From positions 62,001-126,000 of the forward strand of contig NZ_QMJY01000083.1 of the NCBI RefSeq assembly GCF_003574395.1: DNA of 64,000 nucleotides, in the 5' to 3' direction. Positions 17,741-26,340 of this stretch are shown in pieces. Within the stretch, counting starts at the first letter, position 1; each line of letters starts with the position of its first letter. Origin of the DNA: Tabrizicola thermarum (lineage in GTDB: Bacteria; Pseudomonadota; Alphaproteobacteria; Rhodobacterales; Rhodobacteraceae). The translations under genes and the position numbers were made by a program. Below the pieces are notes generated by a model. It did not search any database, was not told where the DNA came from, and worked only from the letters and a program-made list of their open reading frames with translations.

Positions 17741-18460
17741 TCAAGCCGTCTGCCGCAGGGGCAGGGATGCCGCCTGCAACCACAGCGCATCCAGCCGATC
17801 CAGCGCAGCCGGATCGAACCGCTCCGCCTCTTCCCAGTAGCGCCCCGAGGGCACCCGGTAGTCCAGCTCTTCCTCCAGGGCCATCGCCTCGGCGGCAAGA
17901 TCGGGACACCAGCGCCCCGGCCGGGCCTGCGCCACCGCCGCCCGCGAGACCCGCGGAAAGATCAGCCGGGACGGCCCCGTCGACAGGTTGACCACCGCGC
18001 AGCCCTGCATCGCGGCCAGCACCATCAGCCGCGCCGACTTGGCCTCAAGGCTGCGCAGCGTGATGTCCACCCGCAGCGGGTCCGGCGAGCCGGTGCCGTA
18101 GAAATGCGTCAGCCCAGACTTCGGATAATGCATGTCGCAGCCGAACACCGCCAGCACCTGCGGTCGCAACGCGTGCAGCGCCCAATAGGCCGCCGTGAAG
18201 GCCATTGTTGCGCCAGCATAGACAAAACCACCAAAGGCATTCTGCGCCGGGACAAAGTCGGCCTCGGTCACCAACTGCTGCCCGGCGGCGGGAACCGGCT
18301 GCCGCTCGACCGGGAAATCCCAGGGAAAGACCGAATAATCCCAGTCCGCCCGCACGCGCCAGGCATTGTTGATCGCAACGATCCGGTCAAAACGCCCGCG
18401 CGGCCAGGCGGTCGCTTCGGTCGCCATCGGGGCCGACCCCAGCATCAGCACAATGGCCAT
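17741..18460 (-). CDS. Conserved hypothetical, DUF115/MptE-like Rossmann type (uncertain)
   Basis: A 239-residue protein I do not firmly recognise. It begins MAIVLMLGSAP and continues FDRIVAINNAWRVRADWDY, then AVFGCDMHYPKSGLTHFYG and a C-terminal helical part. The pattern of an N-terminal beta-strand with a phosphate-loop-like LGSAP and a later FGCDM strand resembles the DUF115/MptE fold found near glycan-modification genes, but this is inference. A clean purine-rich site (GAGAGAGAAG) precedes ATG 18460. Neighbours (xthA, erpA) give no functional hint. Confidence 0.6.
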   Translation of the reverse strand: MAIVLMLGSAPMATEATAWPRGRFDRIVAINNAWRVRADWDYSVFPWDFPVERQPVPAAGQQLVTEADFVPAQNAFGGFVYAGATMAFTAAYWALHALRPQVLAVFGCDMHYPKSGLTHFYGTGSPDPLRVDITLRSLEAKSARLMVLAAMQGCAVVNLSTGPSRLIFPRVSRAAVAQARPGRWCPDLAAEAMALEEELDYRVPSGRYWEEAERFDPAALDRLDALWLQAASLPLRQTA

Positions 18461-18524
18461 GTCTTCTCTCTCCAGCTGCCCGGGCAGGACCTAGTGCTGC
18501 AAGGCGGCACGGCCAGAGCAAAGG

Positions 18525-18857
18525 TCAGATCGAAAAACTCGTCCCGCAGCCGCAGCTGGTCTTGGCGTTGGGGTTCTGCACCACAAACCGCGCGCCGATC
18601 AGCTCGTCGGTGAAGTCGATCACCGCATTCGACAGGAAGGGCAGGCTGACCTGATCCACCAGCACCCGCTGGCCATCCTTTTCCAGCACCAGATCATCGG
18701 CCGCCGGTTCGTCCAGCGTGATCGAATACTGGAACCCCGAACAGCCCCCGCCATCCACCGCCACGCGCAGGGGCTTTGCCTCGCCCATGGCTTCGGCGAT
18801 CTCGGCCAGCCGGGCAAAGGCCCGATCCGTGACTTTCGGCGGCAGCGTCAGTTCCAT
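18525..18857 (-). CDS. erpA: A-type iron-sulfur carrier (ErpA/IscA family)
   Basis: A 110-residue A-type carrier that delivers Fe-S clusters to apoproteins. The three cluster-ligand cysteines are visible in GGGCSGFQY and the C-terminal SCGCGTSFSI. Which subtype (ErpA, IscA or SufA) cannot be settled by sequence alone; a solitary location away from suf/isc genes favours ErpA. The real start is ATG 18857; an upstream extension in the same frame would run into the dgt 5' region. It is divergent from dgt with about 70 bases between. Confidence 0.85.
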   Translation of the reverse strand: MELTLPPKVTDRAFARLAEIAEAMGEAKPLRVAVDGGGCSGFQYSITLDEPAADDLVLEKDGQRVLVDQVSLPFLSNAVIDFTDELIGARFVVQNPNAKTSCGCGTSFSI

Positions 18858-18927
18858 GGCTGTTCCCGTATCCTTCGGCCTGTGGGATGAATATATGAAA
18901 CCCGACCGCGCCTCACAAGGACAGCCC

Positions 18928-20115
18928 ATGCTCGCGCCCTTCGCCTGCCAACCCGACGCCAGCCGCGGACGGCTCTGGCCCGAGCGGCTGTCCTCCTTCC
19001 GCTCGCCCTTTCAGCGCGACCGCGACCGGATCATCCATTCCTCCGCCTTCCGCAGACTGAAACACAAGACTCAGGTCTTCGTCGAACACGAGGGCGACTA
19101 TTACCGCACGCGGCTGACCCACACGATCGAGGTGGCGCAAGTGGCCCGCACCATCGCCGGGGTCCTTGGCCTGAACACCGATCTGGCCGAGGCGGTTGCC
19201 CTGGCCCACGACCTTGGCCACACGCCTTTCGGCCACACCGGCGAGGACGCGATGGAACGGCTCATGGCCCCCTATGGCGGCTTTGACCACAACGCCCAGG
19301 CGCTGCGGATCGTCACCCGCCTTGAACGCCACTACGCGGATTTCGACGGGTTGAACCTGTCCTGGGAAACCCTCGAAGGCATTGCGAAACACAATGGGCC
19401 CGTCACCGGCCCCAATGCGGACCGGAAGCATGACGGCCCCCTCCCTTACGCGCTGGCCGAGGTCAACGCCCAGTGGGACCTGGAACTGGACACTCACGCC
19501 AGCGCCGAGGCGCAGGTGGCGGCCATCGCCGATGACGTGGCCTATTCCCACCACGATCTGCACGACGGTCTGCGCTCGGGCCTTTTCACCGAAGACGACC
19601 TGCTGGAGCTTCCCGTCACCGGCCCCGCCTTCGAAGAAGTGGACCGCACCTATCCGGGCCTCGAAAGGATGCGCCGCCGGCATGAGGCTCTGCGCCGCGT
19701 CTTCGGCCGGATGGTCGAGGACGTGATCGCCGTGGCGCAGAACCGCCTGACCAGTGCCCAGCCGAAATCGGTGGACGACATCCGCCACATGGGCACCACG
19801 GTGATCCGCTTCTCCAAGCCGCTGTATCAGGAGTTGAAGGCGGTCCGCAGCTTCCTGTTCCACCGCATGTATCGCGCGCCCAGCGTGATGGCGGTCCGGG
19901 CCGAGGTGACGCGGATGGTCGATGACCTGTTCCCGCTGTTCCTGAAACAGCCGGACCTCCTGCCGCCAGAATGGCAGGCCGACGTGACTGCGGCGCGCGA
20001 TGAAACCGAACTGGCCCGCGTCGTGGCCGATTATGTGGCGGGCATGACCGACCGCTTTGCGATCCAGGAACATGCGCGGCTGTTTGGCAGCCCGCACGCC
20101 ACCGACCCGCGCTGA
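18928..20115 (+). CDS. dgt: Deoxyguanosinetriphosphate triphosphohydrolase-like protein
   Basis: A 395-residue HD-domain dNTP triphosphohydrolase, which removes triphosphate from dNTPs and so controls nucleotide pools. Visible are the FRRLKHKTQVF segment, the first metal His in RLTHTIEVAQVAR, the HD pair in ALAHDLGHTPFGHTGE and the downstream ADDVAYSHHDLHDG Asp. Length suits the bacterial dGTPase-like subfamily (type 2) rather than the longer E. coli Dgt. ATG 18928 has AAGGA 7 bases upstream; ATG 18895 is also in frame but has no ribosome site. It is followed by a family C element. Confidence 0.92.
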   Translation: MLAPFACQPDASRGRLWPERLSSFRSPFQRDRDRIIHSSAFRRLKHKTQVFVEHEGDYYRTRLTHTIEVAQVARTIAGVLGLNTDLAEAVALAHDLGHTPFGHTGEDAMERLMAPYGGFDHNAQALRIVTRLERHYADFDGLNLSWETLEGIAKHNGPVTGPNADRKHDGPLPYALAEVNAQWDLELDTHASAEAQVAAIADDVAYSHHDLHDGLRSGLFTEDDLLELPVTGPAFEEVDRTYPGLERMRRRHEALRRVFGRMVEDVIAVAQNRLTSAQPKSVDDIRHMGTTVIRFSKPLYQELKAVRSFLFHRMYRAPSVMAVRAEVTRMVDDLFPLFLKQPDLLPPEWQADVTAARDETELARVVADYVAGMTDRFAIQEHARLFGSPHATDPR

Positions 20116-20130
20116 GACTGTCTGGCAAGA

Positions 20131-20192
20131 CTTTCTTCTGCTTGCTCTTTTCGCAAATACTCTCCGGGGGTCCGGGGGTGGAAAACCCCCGG
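20131..20192 (+). repeat. Pyrimidine/CAAATA element (family C) with terminator hairpin, copy 1
   Basis: After the dgt stop comes a pyrimidine-rich stretch (CTTTCTTCTGCTTGCTC), then CAAATACTCTCC, then a GC hairpin (CCGGGGG, 7-base loop with AAAA, CCCCCGG at 20172-20192). A similar string follows the mazG stop in the same sense orientation (48595-48556). The hairpin most likely terminates dgt transcription. The rest of the gap to dsbB (20193-20329) is GC-rich with no gene. Confidence 0.6.
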
Positions 20193-20329
20193 TCCGCGCG
20201 ACCGTTCAACCCGCGCCAGGCCCGCAGCCTCGGCGCCACCATTGCCCCTCGCCTCTCCGCTCCCCTCGGGGAAGAGGGCCGGGGCAAGGGGCGACGCTTC
20301 CCCGAACCACGCCGCTCAGACCACGCCGC

Positions 20330-20797
20330 TCAGGCCCTGCGCGCAGCCTTGACCCAGAGCCCGGCGAAGATCAGCGACAGGATCACGTTCCAGCCCGCCA
20401 TCGAAATGCCCAGCAGCGACCAGGCGATCTCGTCACAGCGGACGACGGCGGCCACGTCCTTCGTCGGATCCAGAAGATCCGCCGCCGATATCCCCTGGAT
20501 CGAACCTGCGGTGCAGGTCGCCAGACCCTCCCACCAAAGCTGCTCGACGCCCACATGAAAGACGCCGATCGCCGCCGTCGCCAGTGCCGCCAGCGCGCCC
20601 GCCCATGCCAGCCCGCGCCAGCCGGTGGCCAGCGCGGCGATGCCGATCACGACGGCCGCCGCATGGGGCCAGCGCTGGTAAAGGCACAACTGGCAGGGCG
20701 CAAGCCCGCCGATGTACTGGAAGGCAAAGGCACCTGCCAGGAGGCCCGCCGAGCCCAGGGTGGCAAGCAGGATCAGGGTGCGGGGCGACTGGGTCAT
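20330..20797 (-). CDS. dsbB: Disulfide bond formation protein B
   Basis: A 155-residue inner-membrane quinone reductase that reoxidises DsbA-type thiol oxidases. It has four predicted transmembrane helices, the first periplasmic cysteine pair in APCQLCLYQRW and the second pair in LATCTAGS and VVRCDEIAWS. The frame is open well upstream, but ATG 20797 (MTQSPRTLILLATLG) gives the natural four-helix protein. No dsbA is nearby. The 250-base gap to the divergent metalloprotease gene contains a family A repeat oriented toward dsbB. Confidence 0.9.
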   Translation of the reverse strand: MTQSPRTLILLATLGSAGLLAGAFAFQYIGGLAPCQLCLYQRWPHAAAVVIGIAALATGWRGLAWAGALAALATAAIGVFHVGVEQLWWEGLATCTAGSIQGISAADLLDPTKDVAAVVRCDEIAWSLLGISMAGWNVILSLIFAGLWVKAARRA

Positions 20798-20947
20798 GGG
20801 GGTCTCGGCATCATGGATTGCGCCGCGACCATAGGTCGGGCGGACGGGAAGGAAAAGGGGAACCGCAAGCGCCTCGCCCTGTTGTGCATTCACGCTTCCG
20901 ATGCCGGGGTGGTGCGCGTAGGGTTTCGCCTGTGGCGGGGGCAAACA

Positions 20948-21022
20948 GGTTAAGGATTCGTGACTGCCCACGGACAAGGTGTTGATTTTGCTAGGGGTGC
21001 CCGCCTGCCCACGCGTGGGCAG
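20948..21022 (-). repeat. Palindrome element (family A), copy 5
   Basis: Read on the - strand: an 18-bp palindrome CTGCCCACGCGTGGGCAG (21022-21005), then, 33 bases from the start of its 16-bp core, a block (TCAACACCTTGTCCGTGGG) aligning to the family A block, then CCTTAACC 11 bases later. The CCTTAACC and its 11-base spacing are identical in copy 1 at 35371. Unlike the other four copies it is not at a gene 3' end but between two divergent genes. Confidence 0.6.
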
Positions 21023-21047
21023 CCGGGCAAGGGAAAGGGGTGCTGAC

Positions 21048-21911
21048 ATGCAGTGGCGCGGTCGCAGGGAAAGTTCGAACGTCGAGGATCGCCGCCGCAT
21101 GGGTGGCGGGGGCGCGGCCAGGGTCGGCGGCATCGGCGGGGCAGGGGCCGTCATCGTGGTGATCCTGGCCCTGTTTCTCGGGGTGGACCCCAGCCAGCTT
21201 CTGGGCCCGGACGGGGGCGGCATGACCCAGACCAGCGGCGCTCCGGTCGAGCTGACCGCCGAGGATGAGGCCGAGGGCAAGTTCGTCTCTGTCGTGCTGG
21301 CCGATACCGAGGAAATCTGGACCCGCGTCTTCCGGGACCAGCTGGGCCAGCCCTACCGTCCCGCCACGCTGGTCCTGTTCAAGGAAGCGACCCGCTCGGC
21401 CTGCGGCGGTGCCTCCGAGGCGACGGGGCCGTTCTACTGCCCGGCCGACCGGAAGGTCTACCTCGACACGGCCTTCTTCACGACGCTGCACAAGCGGCTG
21501 GGGGCCGGTGGCGACTTCGCCGCCGCCTATGTGGTCGCCCACGAGATCGGCCACCATGTCCAGAACGAACTGGGCATCCTCGGCCAGGCGAACCAGGTCC
21601 GCCAGCAGGTCAGCCAGGCGGAGTCGAACGCGATCTCGGTGCGGATCGAATTGCAAGCGGACTGCCTGTCCGGCATCTGGGCGCGCGAGGCGGCGCAGAC
21701 TCTGGGCGTCGTCGAACGCGGCGATCTGGAAGAGGCAGTGAATGCCGCCAGGCAGATCGGCGACGACACCCTGCAACGCAACGCGGGTAAACGCCCGATG
21801 CCGCACACCTTCACGCACGGCACCTCGGCACAGCGGTCCCGCTGGTTCATGATCGGGTTGCAGTCCGGCATGCTGGCCGACTGCGACACCTTCCGGACCG
21901 ACGATCTTTGA
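21048..21911 (+). CDS. YpfJ/KPN_02809 family neutral zinc metallopeptidase
   Basis: A 287-residue single-pass membrane protein with a putative zinc protease domain. The N-terminus is MQWRGRRESSNVEDRR followed by a Gly-rich linker and one transmembrane helix (about 29-45). The catalytic motif HEIGHHVQ and the downstream ELQADCLSGIWA (third ligand) are intact, and the C-terminal GTSAQRSRWFMIGLQSG motif is typical of the family. Its physiological substrate is unknown. ATG 21048 follows GGGAAAGGGG. A family A repeat lies just upstream of the ribosome site. Confidence 0.9.
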   Translation: MQWRGRRESSNVEDRRRMGGGGAARVGGIGGAGAVIVVILALFLGVDPSQLLGPDGGGMTQTSGAPVELTAEDEAEGKFVSVVLADTEEIWTRVFRDQLGQPYRPATLVLFKEATRSACGGASEATGPFYCPADRKVYLDTAFFTTLHKRLGAGGDFAAAYVVAHEIGHHVQNELGILGQANQVRQQVSQAESNAISVRIELQADCLSGIWAREAAQTLGVVERGDLEEAVNAARQIGDDTLQRNAGKRPMPHTFTHGTSAQRSRWFMIGLQSGMLADCDTFRTDDL

Positions 21912-21971
21912 TGCGCGCGGCCCGGCCCGCATTGACGCGGGGCGTGGCAGGTTCTAGAGGTGTCGCCGGTG

Positions 21972-22055
21972 GCCCGAGTGGCGGAATGGTAGACGCAGGG
22001 GATTCAAAATCCTCCGCCGCAAGGTTTGCGAGTTCGAGTCTCGCCTCGGGCACCA
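21972..22055 (+). tRNA. tRNA-Leu (CAA)
   Basis: The acceptor stem GCCCGAG (21972-21978) pairs with CTCGGGC (22045-22051), followed by discriminator A and an encoded CCA. The anticodon loop is TTCAAAA, giving anticodon CAA, which reads TTG leucine codons. The T arm has GTTCGAGTC, and there is a long variable arm (CCGCCGCAAGGTTTGCG) as expected for class II leucine tRNA. It lies 60 bases after the metallopeptidase gene. Confidence 0.95.
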
Positions 22056-22507
22056 GCTCTTCTGATGCATGATCTGGACAGGCGATTCGCGGCGACGATC
22101 CAGGGCATCGCTCCAGTCGCGGTCTTGTCGCCGGTTTCACCCCTTTGTGGAAACACTGGCCCAAACGGCAAACCGGCCAGTGGATCACTTGCGCGTCAGG
22201 GCGCCGATCAACACCCGGTCGCATCGAATGACTCTTCCCTCTGGTGAGTTCTTGCGACCACTGCATCCAAAGGTTGAAAGTTGCAGTGGTGCAAGCCGTT
22301 ATCACCGCCGATCCGGACCGGGTCAGAGCGATCTTGGGCGGCGGGCGTTCACCATGGGCGCCCCCGCACACGCATTGGCTGAATCGCGCTCATGTTGCCC
22401 TTGTTTGCAAACAATTTTCTGCTTTTCTCGCGGCAGTCGGGAACGATATGCAGGACGCCCAGGGTGAGGCGCCCGCGTGACGGCGCCGGACGATTTTGCA
22501 CAGGTTG
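22056..22507. other. 452-base intergenic region with three inverted repeats
   Basis: There is no supported gene between tRNA-Leu and the first Hint gene. Visible structures are an 8-bp stem CACTGGCC/GGCCAGTG with a 13-base loop (22154-22182), a long stem near TTGCGACCACTGCA/TGCAGTGGTGCAA with one bulged base (22252-22294), and a 14-bp perfect palindrome TTGTTTGCAAACAA (22401-22414). The last is about 95 bases before the Hint start and could be an operator; the first could end tRNA transcription. Base composition is lower in GC than the flanks. Confidence 0.55.
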
Positions 22508-23158
22508 ATGATGGCGCAGGATTTTGACGTGTCGGCCCCTCTGCCGCTGGCAGGACAGCGCACCCCCAGGGCGACGCCCTGCTTTACACCGGGCACGTTG
22601 ATCACGACCCAACGGGGCGAAGTTCCGGTCGAGATGATCGCCGCAGGTGACCGTGTCGTGACGCGCGACAACGGCATCCAGACCGTGCGCTGGGTCGGCA
22701 AGACGCAGATGTTCCTGCATGATTTCCAGATGGACCCGCATCTGCTTCCCGTCTTCATCCAGCAGGGTTCGCTGGGCAAGGGCCTGCCCGAGCGGGACAT
22801 GATGGTGTCGCCGAACCATCGCATCCTGGTCACGAATACCCGGGTTTCGGTGCGCTATGCCGAACGCGAGGTGCTGGTCGCAGCCAAGCACCTGGTGGCC
22901 CAGGGCGTTCACACCGTGCAGTCCAGCGGGACGACCTACATCCATTTCATGTGCGACCGGCATGAGGTCGTGCTGGCCAATGGCGTCTGGACCGAAACCT
23001 TCCACCCGGACGATACGTCGCTGAAAGGGATCGGCAACGCGCAGCGGCTGGAAATCCTTGAACTTTTCCCCGAACTCAAGACCCCGACCGGGCGAGCGGC
23101 CTATGGCCAATCGCGCCGCATCCTTACCGAGGCGGAAGCAACCGGACTCCGCCTCTGA
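22508..23158 (+). CDS. Stand-alone Hint (Hedgehog/intein) domain protein
   Basis: A 216-residue protein consisting almost wholly of one Hint module. It opens with CFTPGTLITT (nucleophile-position Cys 25), then VEMIAAGDRVVTRDNGIQTVRWVG, SPNHRILV (block with the conserved His) and ends DRHEVVLANGVWTETFHP. No C-terminal His-Asn pair is present, so full protein splicing is not expected; N-terminal bond activation or cleavage is possible. No signal peptide is evident. The closest paralogue is the Hint module at the C-terminus of the next gene. Start at ATG 22508 or 22511; the ribosome site (CAGG) is weak. Confidence 0.85.
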   Translation: MMAQDFDVSAPLPLAGQRTPRATPCFTPGTLITTQRGEVPVEMIAAGDRVVTRDNGIQTVRWVGKTQMFLHDFQMDPHLLPVFIQQGSLGKGLPERDMMVSPNHRILVTNTRVSVRYAEREVLVAAKHLVAQGVHTVQSSGTTYIHFMCDRHEVVLANGVWTETFHPDDTSLKGIGNAQRLEILELFPELKTPTGRAAYGQSRRILTEAEATGLRL

Positions 23159-23326
23159 TAGTGCACATCGCAGGTTTTTGTTCACTCATCAGAGGTAAAG
23201 CCGAACGACAACAGCCACCATTGATGGACCGATGCGCGGCACCATGCCATAGATATGCGCAATCAGGCCTGAAAATGGACAAAAACCAGGGCTAGGCCAC
23301 GCTGTTGAGGCAGAGGGACGACGAGA

Positions 23327-25684
23327 ATGGCGACGCTAACCGGATCGAATACCGCCAGCGATAGCATTGTCGGCGATGGAGTGGGCAATCCCGACTTCAA
23401 CGATGTGATCTATGGCGGTGCTCTGACGGGCAGTGGCGGTGGCGACGATACGCTGCGTGGCCTGACGGGGAACGACACGATCTATGGTGGAGCGGGGGCA
23501 GACCTTGTCTACGGCAACGATGGTCTCGACACGCTGTTCGGCGGTTCGGGCATCGACACGCTTTACGGTGGTAACGACGGCGACCGGATCTATGGCGGGG
23601 ACGCAGGCGACACGCTTTACGGTGATGCCGGAAGCGATACGCTGTACGGCGACGCGGGGGCTGACCGGCTGTATGGCGGGGATGGTCTAGACAGCCTGTT
23701 CGGTGGGGTCGGCAACGAGACGCTGTACGGCGGCAATGATGGCGACCAGCTGTTCGGCGGCAACGATCTTGACCTTCTTTTCGGCGATGCCGGCAACGAC
23801 ACGCTTTATGGCGACGCCGGGATCGACACGCTATACGGTGGCGCGGACGCGGACCTGCTTTTTGGCGGGGATGCCGACGACAGTCTGTACGGTGATGCGG
23901 GCAACGACACGCTTTATGGTGATGCAGGGGCAGACCGGCTGTATGGCGGGGATGGCCTGGACAACCTGTTCGGCGGGGTCGGAAACGACACTCTGTTCGG
24001 CGGCAATGACGGCGATCAGCTGTTCGGCGGCAACGATCTGGACGTCCTGTACGGCGATGCCGGCAACGACACGCTGTCCGGAGACCTGGGCAATGACACC
24101 CTGTTCGGCGGGGCCGACGACGATCTGATCTACGGCGGAAACGATGCGGACCTTCTTTACGGTGGCGCCGGAAACGATTTTCTGCTTGGCGGCGACGGGG
24201 TCGATTTCCTCTTCGGCGACACCGGCGACGATACGCTGCGCAGCGGGTTCGGGGCCGATGTCCTGAACGGCGGACAGGGCCTGGATTTCGCCGATTACAG
24301 CGACTCGGACGTGGGGGTCAACGTCACCCTCAGCAGCGGCGGCAACGATGGCGTGCTGGCTGGCCTTTTCGGCACGGCCGCCGGAGACACCGGGTTGGGC
24401 GTGGACGGCATCATCGGGTCCAAGTTCAACGATACCCTGACCGGGTTCAACAGCTTCAGCTTCGATCCGTCAGACGCCTACACGAACATCATCTACGGCG
24501 GCGCGGGCGACGATCTGATTTCCGGCCTGGGCGGGCCGGACTCGCTCTACGGCGGGGCGGACAATGATACCGTCCAGGGCGGAACGGGCGACGATCTTGT
24601 CTACGGCGATGCCGGGCGTGATCTGCTTTACGGCGGGACCGACAACGACTCGCTTTACGGTGGCAATGACGCCGACACTCTTTATGGCGACGCCGGGAAC
24701 GACCTCTTGTCCGGGGATGCCGGAAACGACCTGCTGTTCGGCGGGGATGGCAACGACACGGTCTTTGGCGGAACCGGACGGGACGTGCTTTATGGTGACG
24801 CGGGCAGAGACGTCCTCTATGGCGGAGATGACGAAGACACCTTCTTCGTGGGTTTCAACGCCGCCTACGCCGGAAACCCGGCACGCAACGATGTTGCCCT
24901 TGGTGAACTGATCTACGGCGGCGACGGCGGGACTGACAACGACAGCCTGACCGTCGACATCACCGGATTCGGCTGGGCGCGGTTCGACATCAACTACGAC
25001 CCCCTGAACGGCGAAAACGGCACGCTTATCTTCTACGGGCCGGACGGTGTCACCGTCGTCGGCACGCTGAACTTCTTCGATATCGAGCGTGTCGTCATCG
25101 TCTGCTTCACTTCCGGCACGAAGATCATGACCGAAGCCGGACCGGTCGCCGTCGAAGACCTGCGCCCGGGTGCGATGGTGCTGACGCGTGACAACGGCAT
25201 GCAACCCTTGCGCTGGGTGGGACAGCGCAGACTGTCCTGTCATGACCTGATGGCCAATCCGCATCTGCAACCCGTGCGCATCGCTTCGGGGGCGCTTGGG
25301 GCTGCCGGGCCGGAGCGGTCGATGCTGGTCTCGCCCCAGCATCGGGTGCTGATCGAAGGTGCGCGGGCCGAGCTGTATTTTGGCGAAAGCGAGGTTCTGG
25401 TTCCTGCCAAGCACCTGGTCGGCCTGGCCGAAGTGACGCGCGCGGTGCCCGCCGAAGGGGTGACCTACGTCCACATCCTGTTCGACCGGCACGAGATCGT
25501 GCTGTCGGACGGGCTCTGGACCGAAAGTTTCCAACCGGCCGAGCGGACGCTGTCGGCGCTGGATCAGGCGACGAGGGACGAGGTGCTGGAGCTTTTCCCG
25601 CAGCTTGCGGACAACGCGGATGCTTTTCCGTCCGCCCGTCTGTCGCTGAAAGCGCACGAGGCGCGGGTGCTGATCTCGCACTGA
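23327..25684 (+). CDS. RTX calcium-binding repeat protein with C-terminal Hint domain
   Basis: A 785-residue protein. Residues about 25-500 are dozens of nonapeptide RTX repeats (GGxGxDxLx; here often GGNDGDQLF or YGDAGNDTL) that form a calcium-binding beta-roll. After a non-repeat linker (about 510-590) comes a Hint module beginning CFTSGTKI (Cys 593) and ending DRHEIVLSDGLWTESF. The N-terminus lacks a Sec signal, consistent with a type I-secreted protein, although no secretion genes are here. The Hint module may release or attach the RTX part. ATG 23327 follows GAGGGACGACGAG. It and the preceding gene clearly share a recent Hint ancestor. Confidence 0.88.
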   Translation: MATLTGSNTASDSIVGDGVGNPDFNDVIYGGALTGSGGGDDTLRGLTGNDTIYGGAGADLVYGNDGLDTLFGGSGIDTLYGGNDGDRIYGGDAGDTLYGDAGSDTLYGDAGADRLYGGDGLDSLFGGVGNETLYGGNDGDQLFGGNDLDLLFGDAGNDTLYGDAGIDTLYGGADADLLFGGDADDSLYGDAGNDTLYGDAGADRLYGGDGLDNLFGGVGNDTLFGGNDGDQLFGGNDLDVLYGDAGNDTLSGDLGNDTLFGGADDDLIYGGNDADLLYGGAGNDFLLGGDGVDFLFGDTGDDTLRSGFGADVLNGGQGLDFADYSDSDVGVNVTLSSGGNDGVLAGLFGTAAGDTGLGVDGIIGSKFNDTLTGFNSFSFDPSDAYTNIIYGGAGDDLISGLGGPDSLYGGADNDTVQGGTGDDLVYGDAGRDLLYGGTDNDSLYGGNDADTLYGDAGNDLLSGDAGNDLLFGGDGNDTVFGGTGRDVLYGDAGRDVLYGGDDEDTFFVGFNAAYAGNPARNDVALGELIYGGDGGTDNDSLTVDITGFGWARFDINYDPLNGENGTLIFYGPDGVTVVGTLNFFDIERVVIVCFTSGTKIMTEAGPVAVEDLRPGAMVLTRDNGMQPLRWVGQRRLSCHDLMANPHLQPVRIASGALGAAGPERSMLVSPQHRVLIEGARAELYFGESEVLVPAKHLVGLAEVTRAVPAEGVTYVHILFDRHEIVLSDGLWTESFQPAERTLSALDQATRDEVLELFPQLADNADAFPSARLSLKAHEARVLISH
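23621..24076 (+). repeat. 270-bp-offset duplication inside the RTX tract
   Basis: A block of about 185 bp starting near 23621 recurs at a 270-bp offset (90 codons, i.e. ten nonapeptides). For example GDAGADRLYGGDGLD occurs twice, followed each time by the same FGGVGN and NDGDQLFGGNDLD order. Differences are mostly at third codon positions, which fits an older in-frame duplication or gene conversion. Confidence 0.75.
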
Positions 25685-26296
25685 TCAGGGCAGGTGGCCC
25701 AGATAGGCCGCCCAGTCTTCCGGCGTGTCAAGGTCAAGGATCGCCATCTGTCCCGGCAAGGTCAGGGCGGAAACCCGCTCCTGATGGGCGCGCAGGACCG
25801 AGCGGCCGCCCTCGTCCCCGGTCACGCAGGCAAGATCGGGCCAAAGATCGCGCGGAAAGATGATCGGATGGCCCGCCCGGCCGTCCTCGGTGCTACCGCG
25901 CCAGATCCGCTGCGGGCTGTCCTGAAAGCGGTCCACCAGCCTTGTCAGCGCTGCCGGGGTAAAGCCCGGCATGTCAGCGGGCAGCACCATCAGCCCGTCC
26001 TCCGTGCCGTCTGCTGCCGTGCTGACCGCCGCAACCCCCCGCACAAGCGACCGCGACATGCCCAGCTGCGCATCGGGCACCTCGATCGTCCCGACGGTGA
26101 GCCCGTGCAACACCTCCCGACGCGCCTCTGCCTCAGGGGGCAGGGCTATGGTGACCGGCGATCCGGTGGCCAGCGCCGTTTCAGTTACGCGCCGCAGGAT
26201 CGGGGTCCCGCCGATGGGTTGCACCAGCTTGTCCACCCCCCGCATCCGCGACGAGGCGCCGGCGGCGAGGATCAGGATGTGCACAGTCGGGCGCAT
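25685..26296 (-). CDS. MobA/MocA-like nucleotidyltransferase
   Basis: A 203-residue NTP transferase. It shows the GT-A nucleotide motif LILAAGASSRMRGVDKL and the metal site MVLPADMPGFTPAALTRL, with GHPIIFPRDLWP further on. This is the MocA/CoxL-accessory type that cytidylylates molybdopterin cofactor, though MobA-like proteins with other substrates exist. No molybdoenzyme is in the window. The frame is open up to 26515, but ATG 26296 (MRPTVHILILAAG) is the natural start. It lies 44 bases after the end of the dehydrogenase gene and may be cotranscribed with it. Confidence 0.82.
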   Translation of the reverse strand: MRPTVHILILAAGASSRMRGVDKLVQPIGGTPILRRVTETALATGSPVTIALPPEAEARREVLHGLTVGTIEVPDAQLGMSRSLVRGVAAVSTAADGTEDGLMVLPADMPGFTPAALTRLVDRFQDSPQRIWRGSTEDGRAGHPIIFPRDLWPDLACVTGDEGGRSVLRAHQERVSALTLPGQMAILDLDTPEDWAAYLGHLP

Positions 26297-26340
26297 GGGC
26301 GCGATGCTTGGTCGGGACCGCCCTGCTGTCAAGCCGCCCG

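Noticed and set aside
23395-24830. Possible CRISPR or satellite array in the repeat-rich stretch
   Set aside because: The repeats are coding RTX nonapeptides in one frame (GGxGxDxLx) without spacers of constant length and are not a CRISPR.
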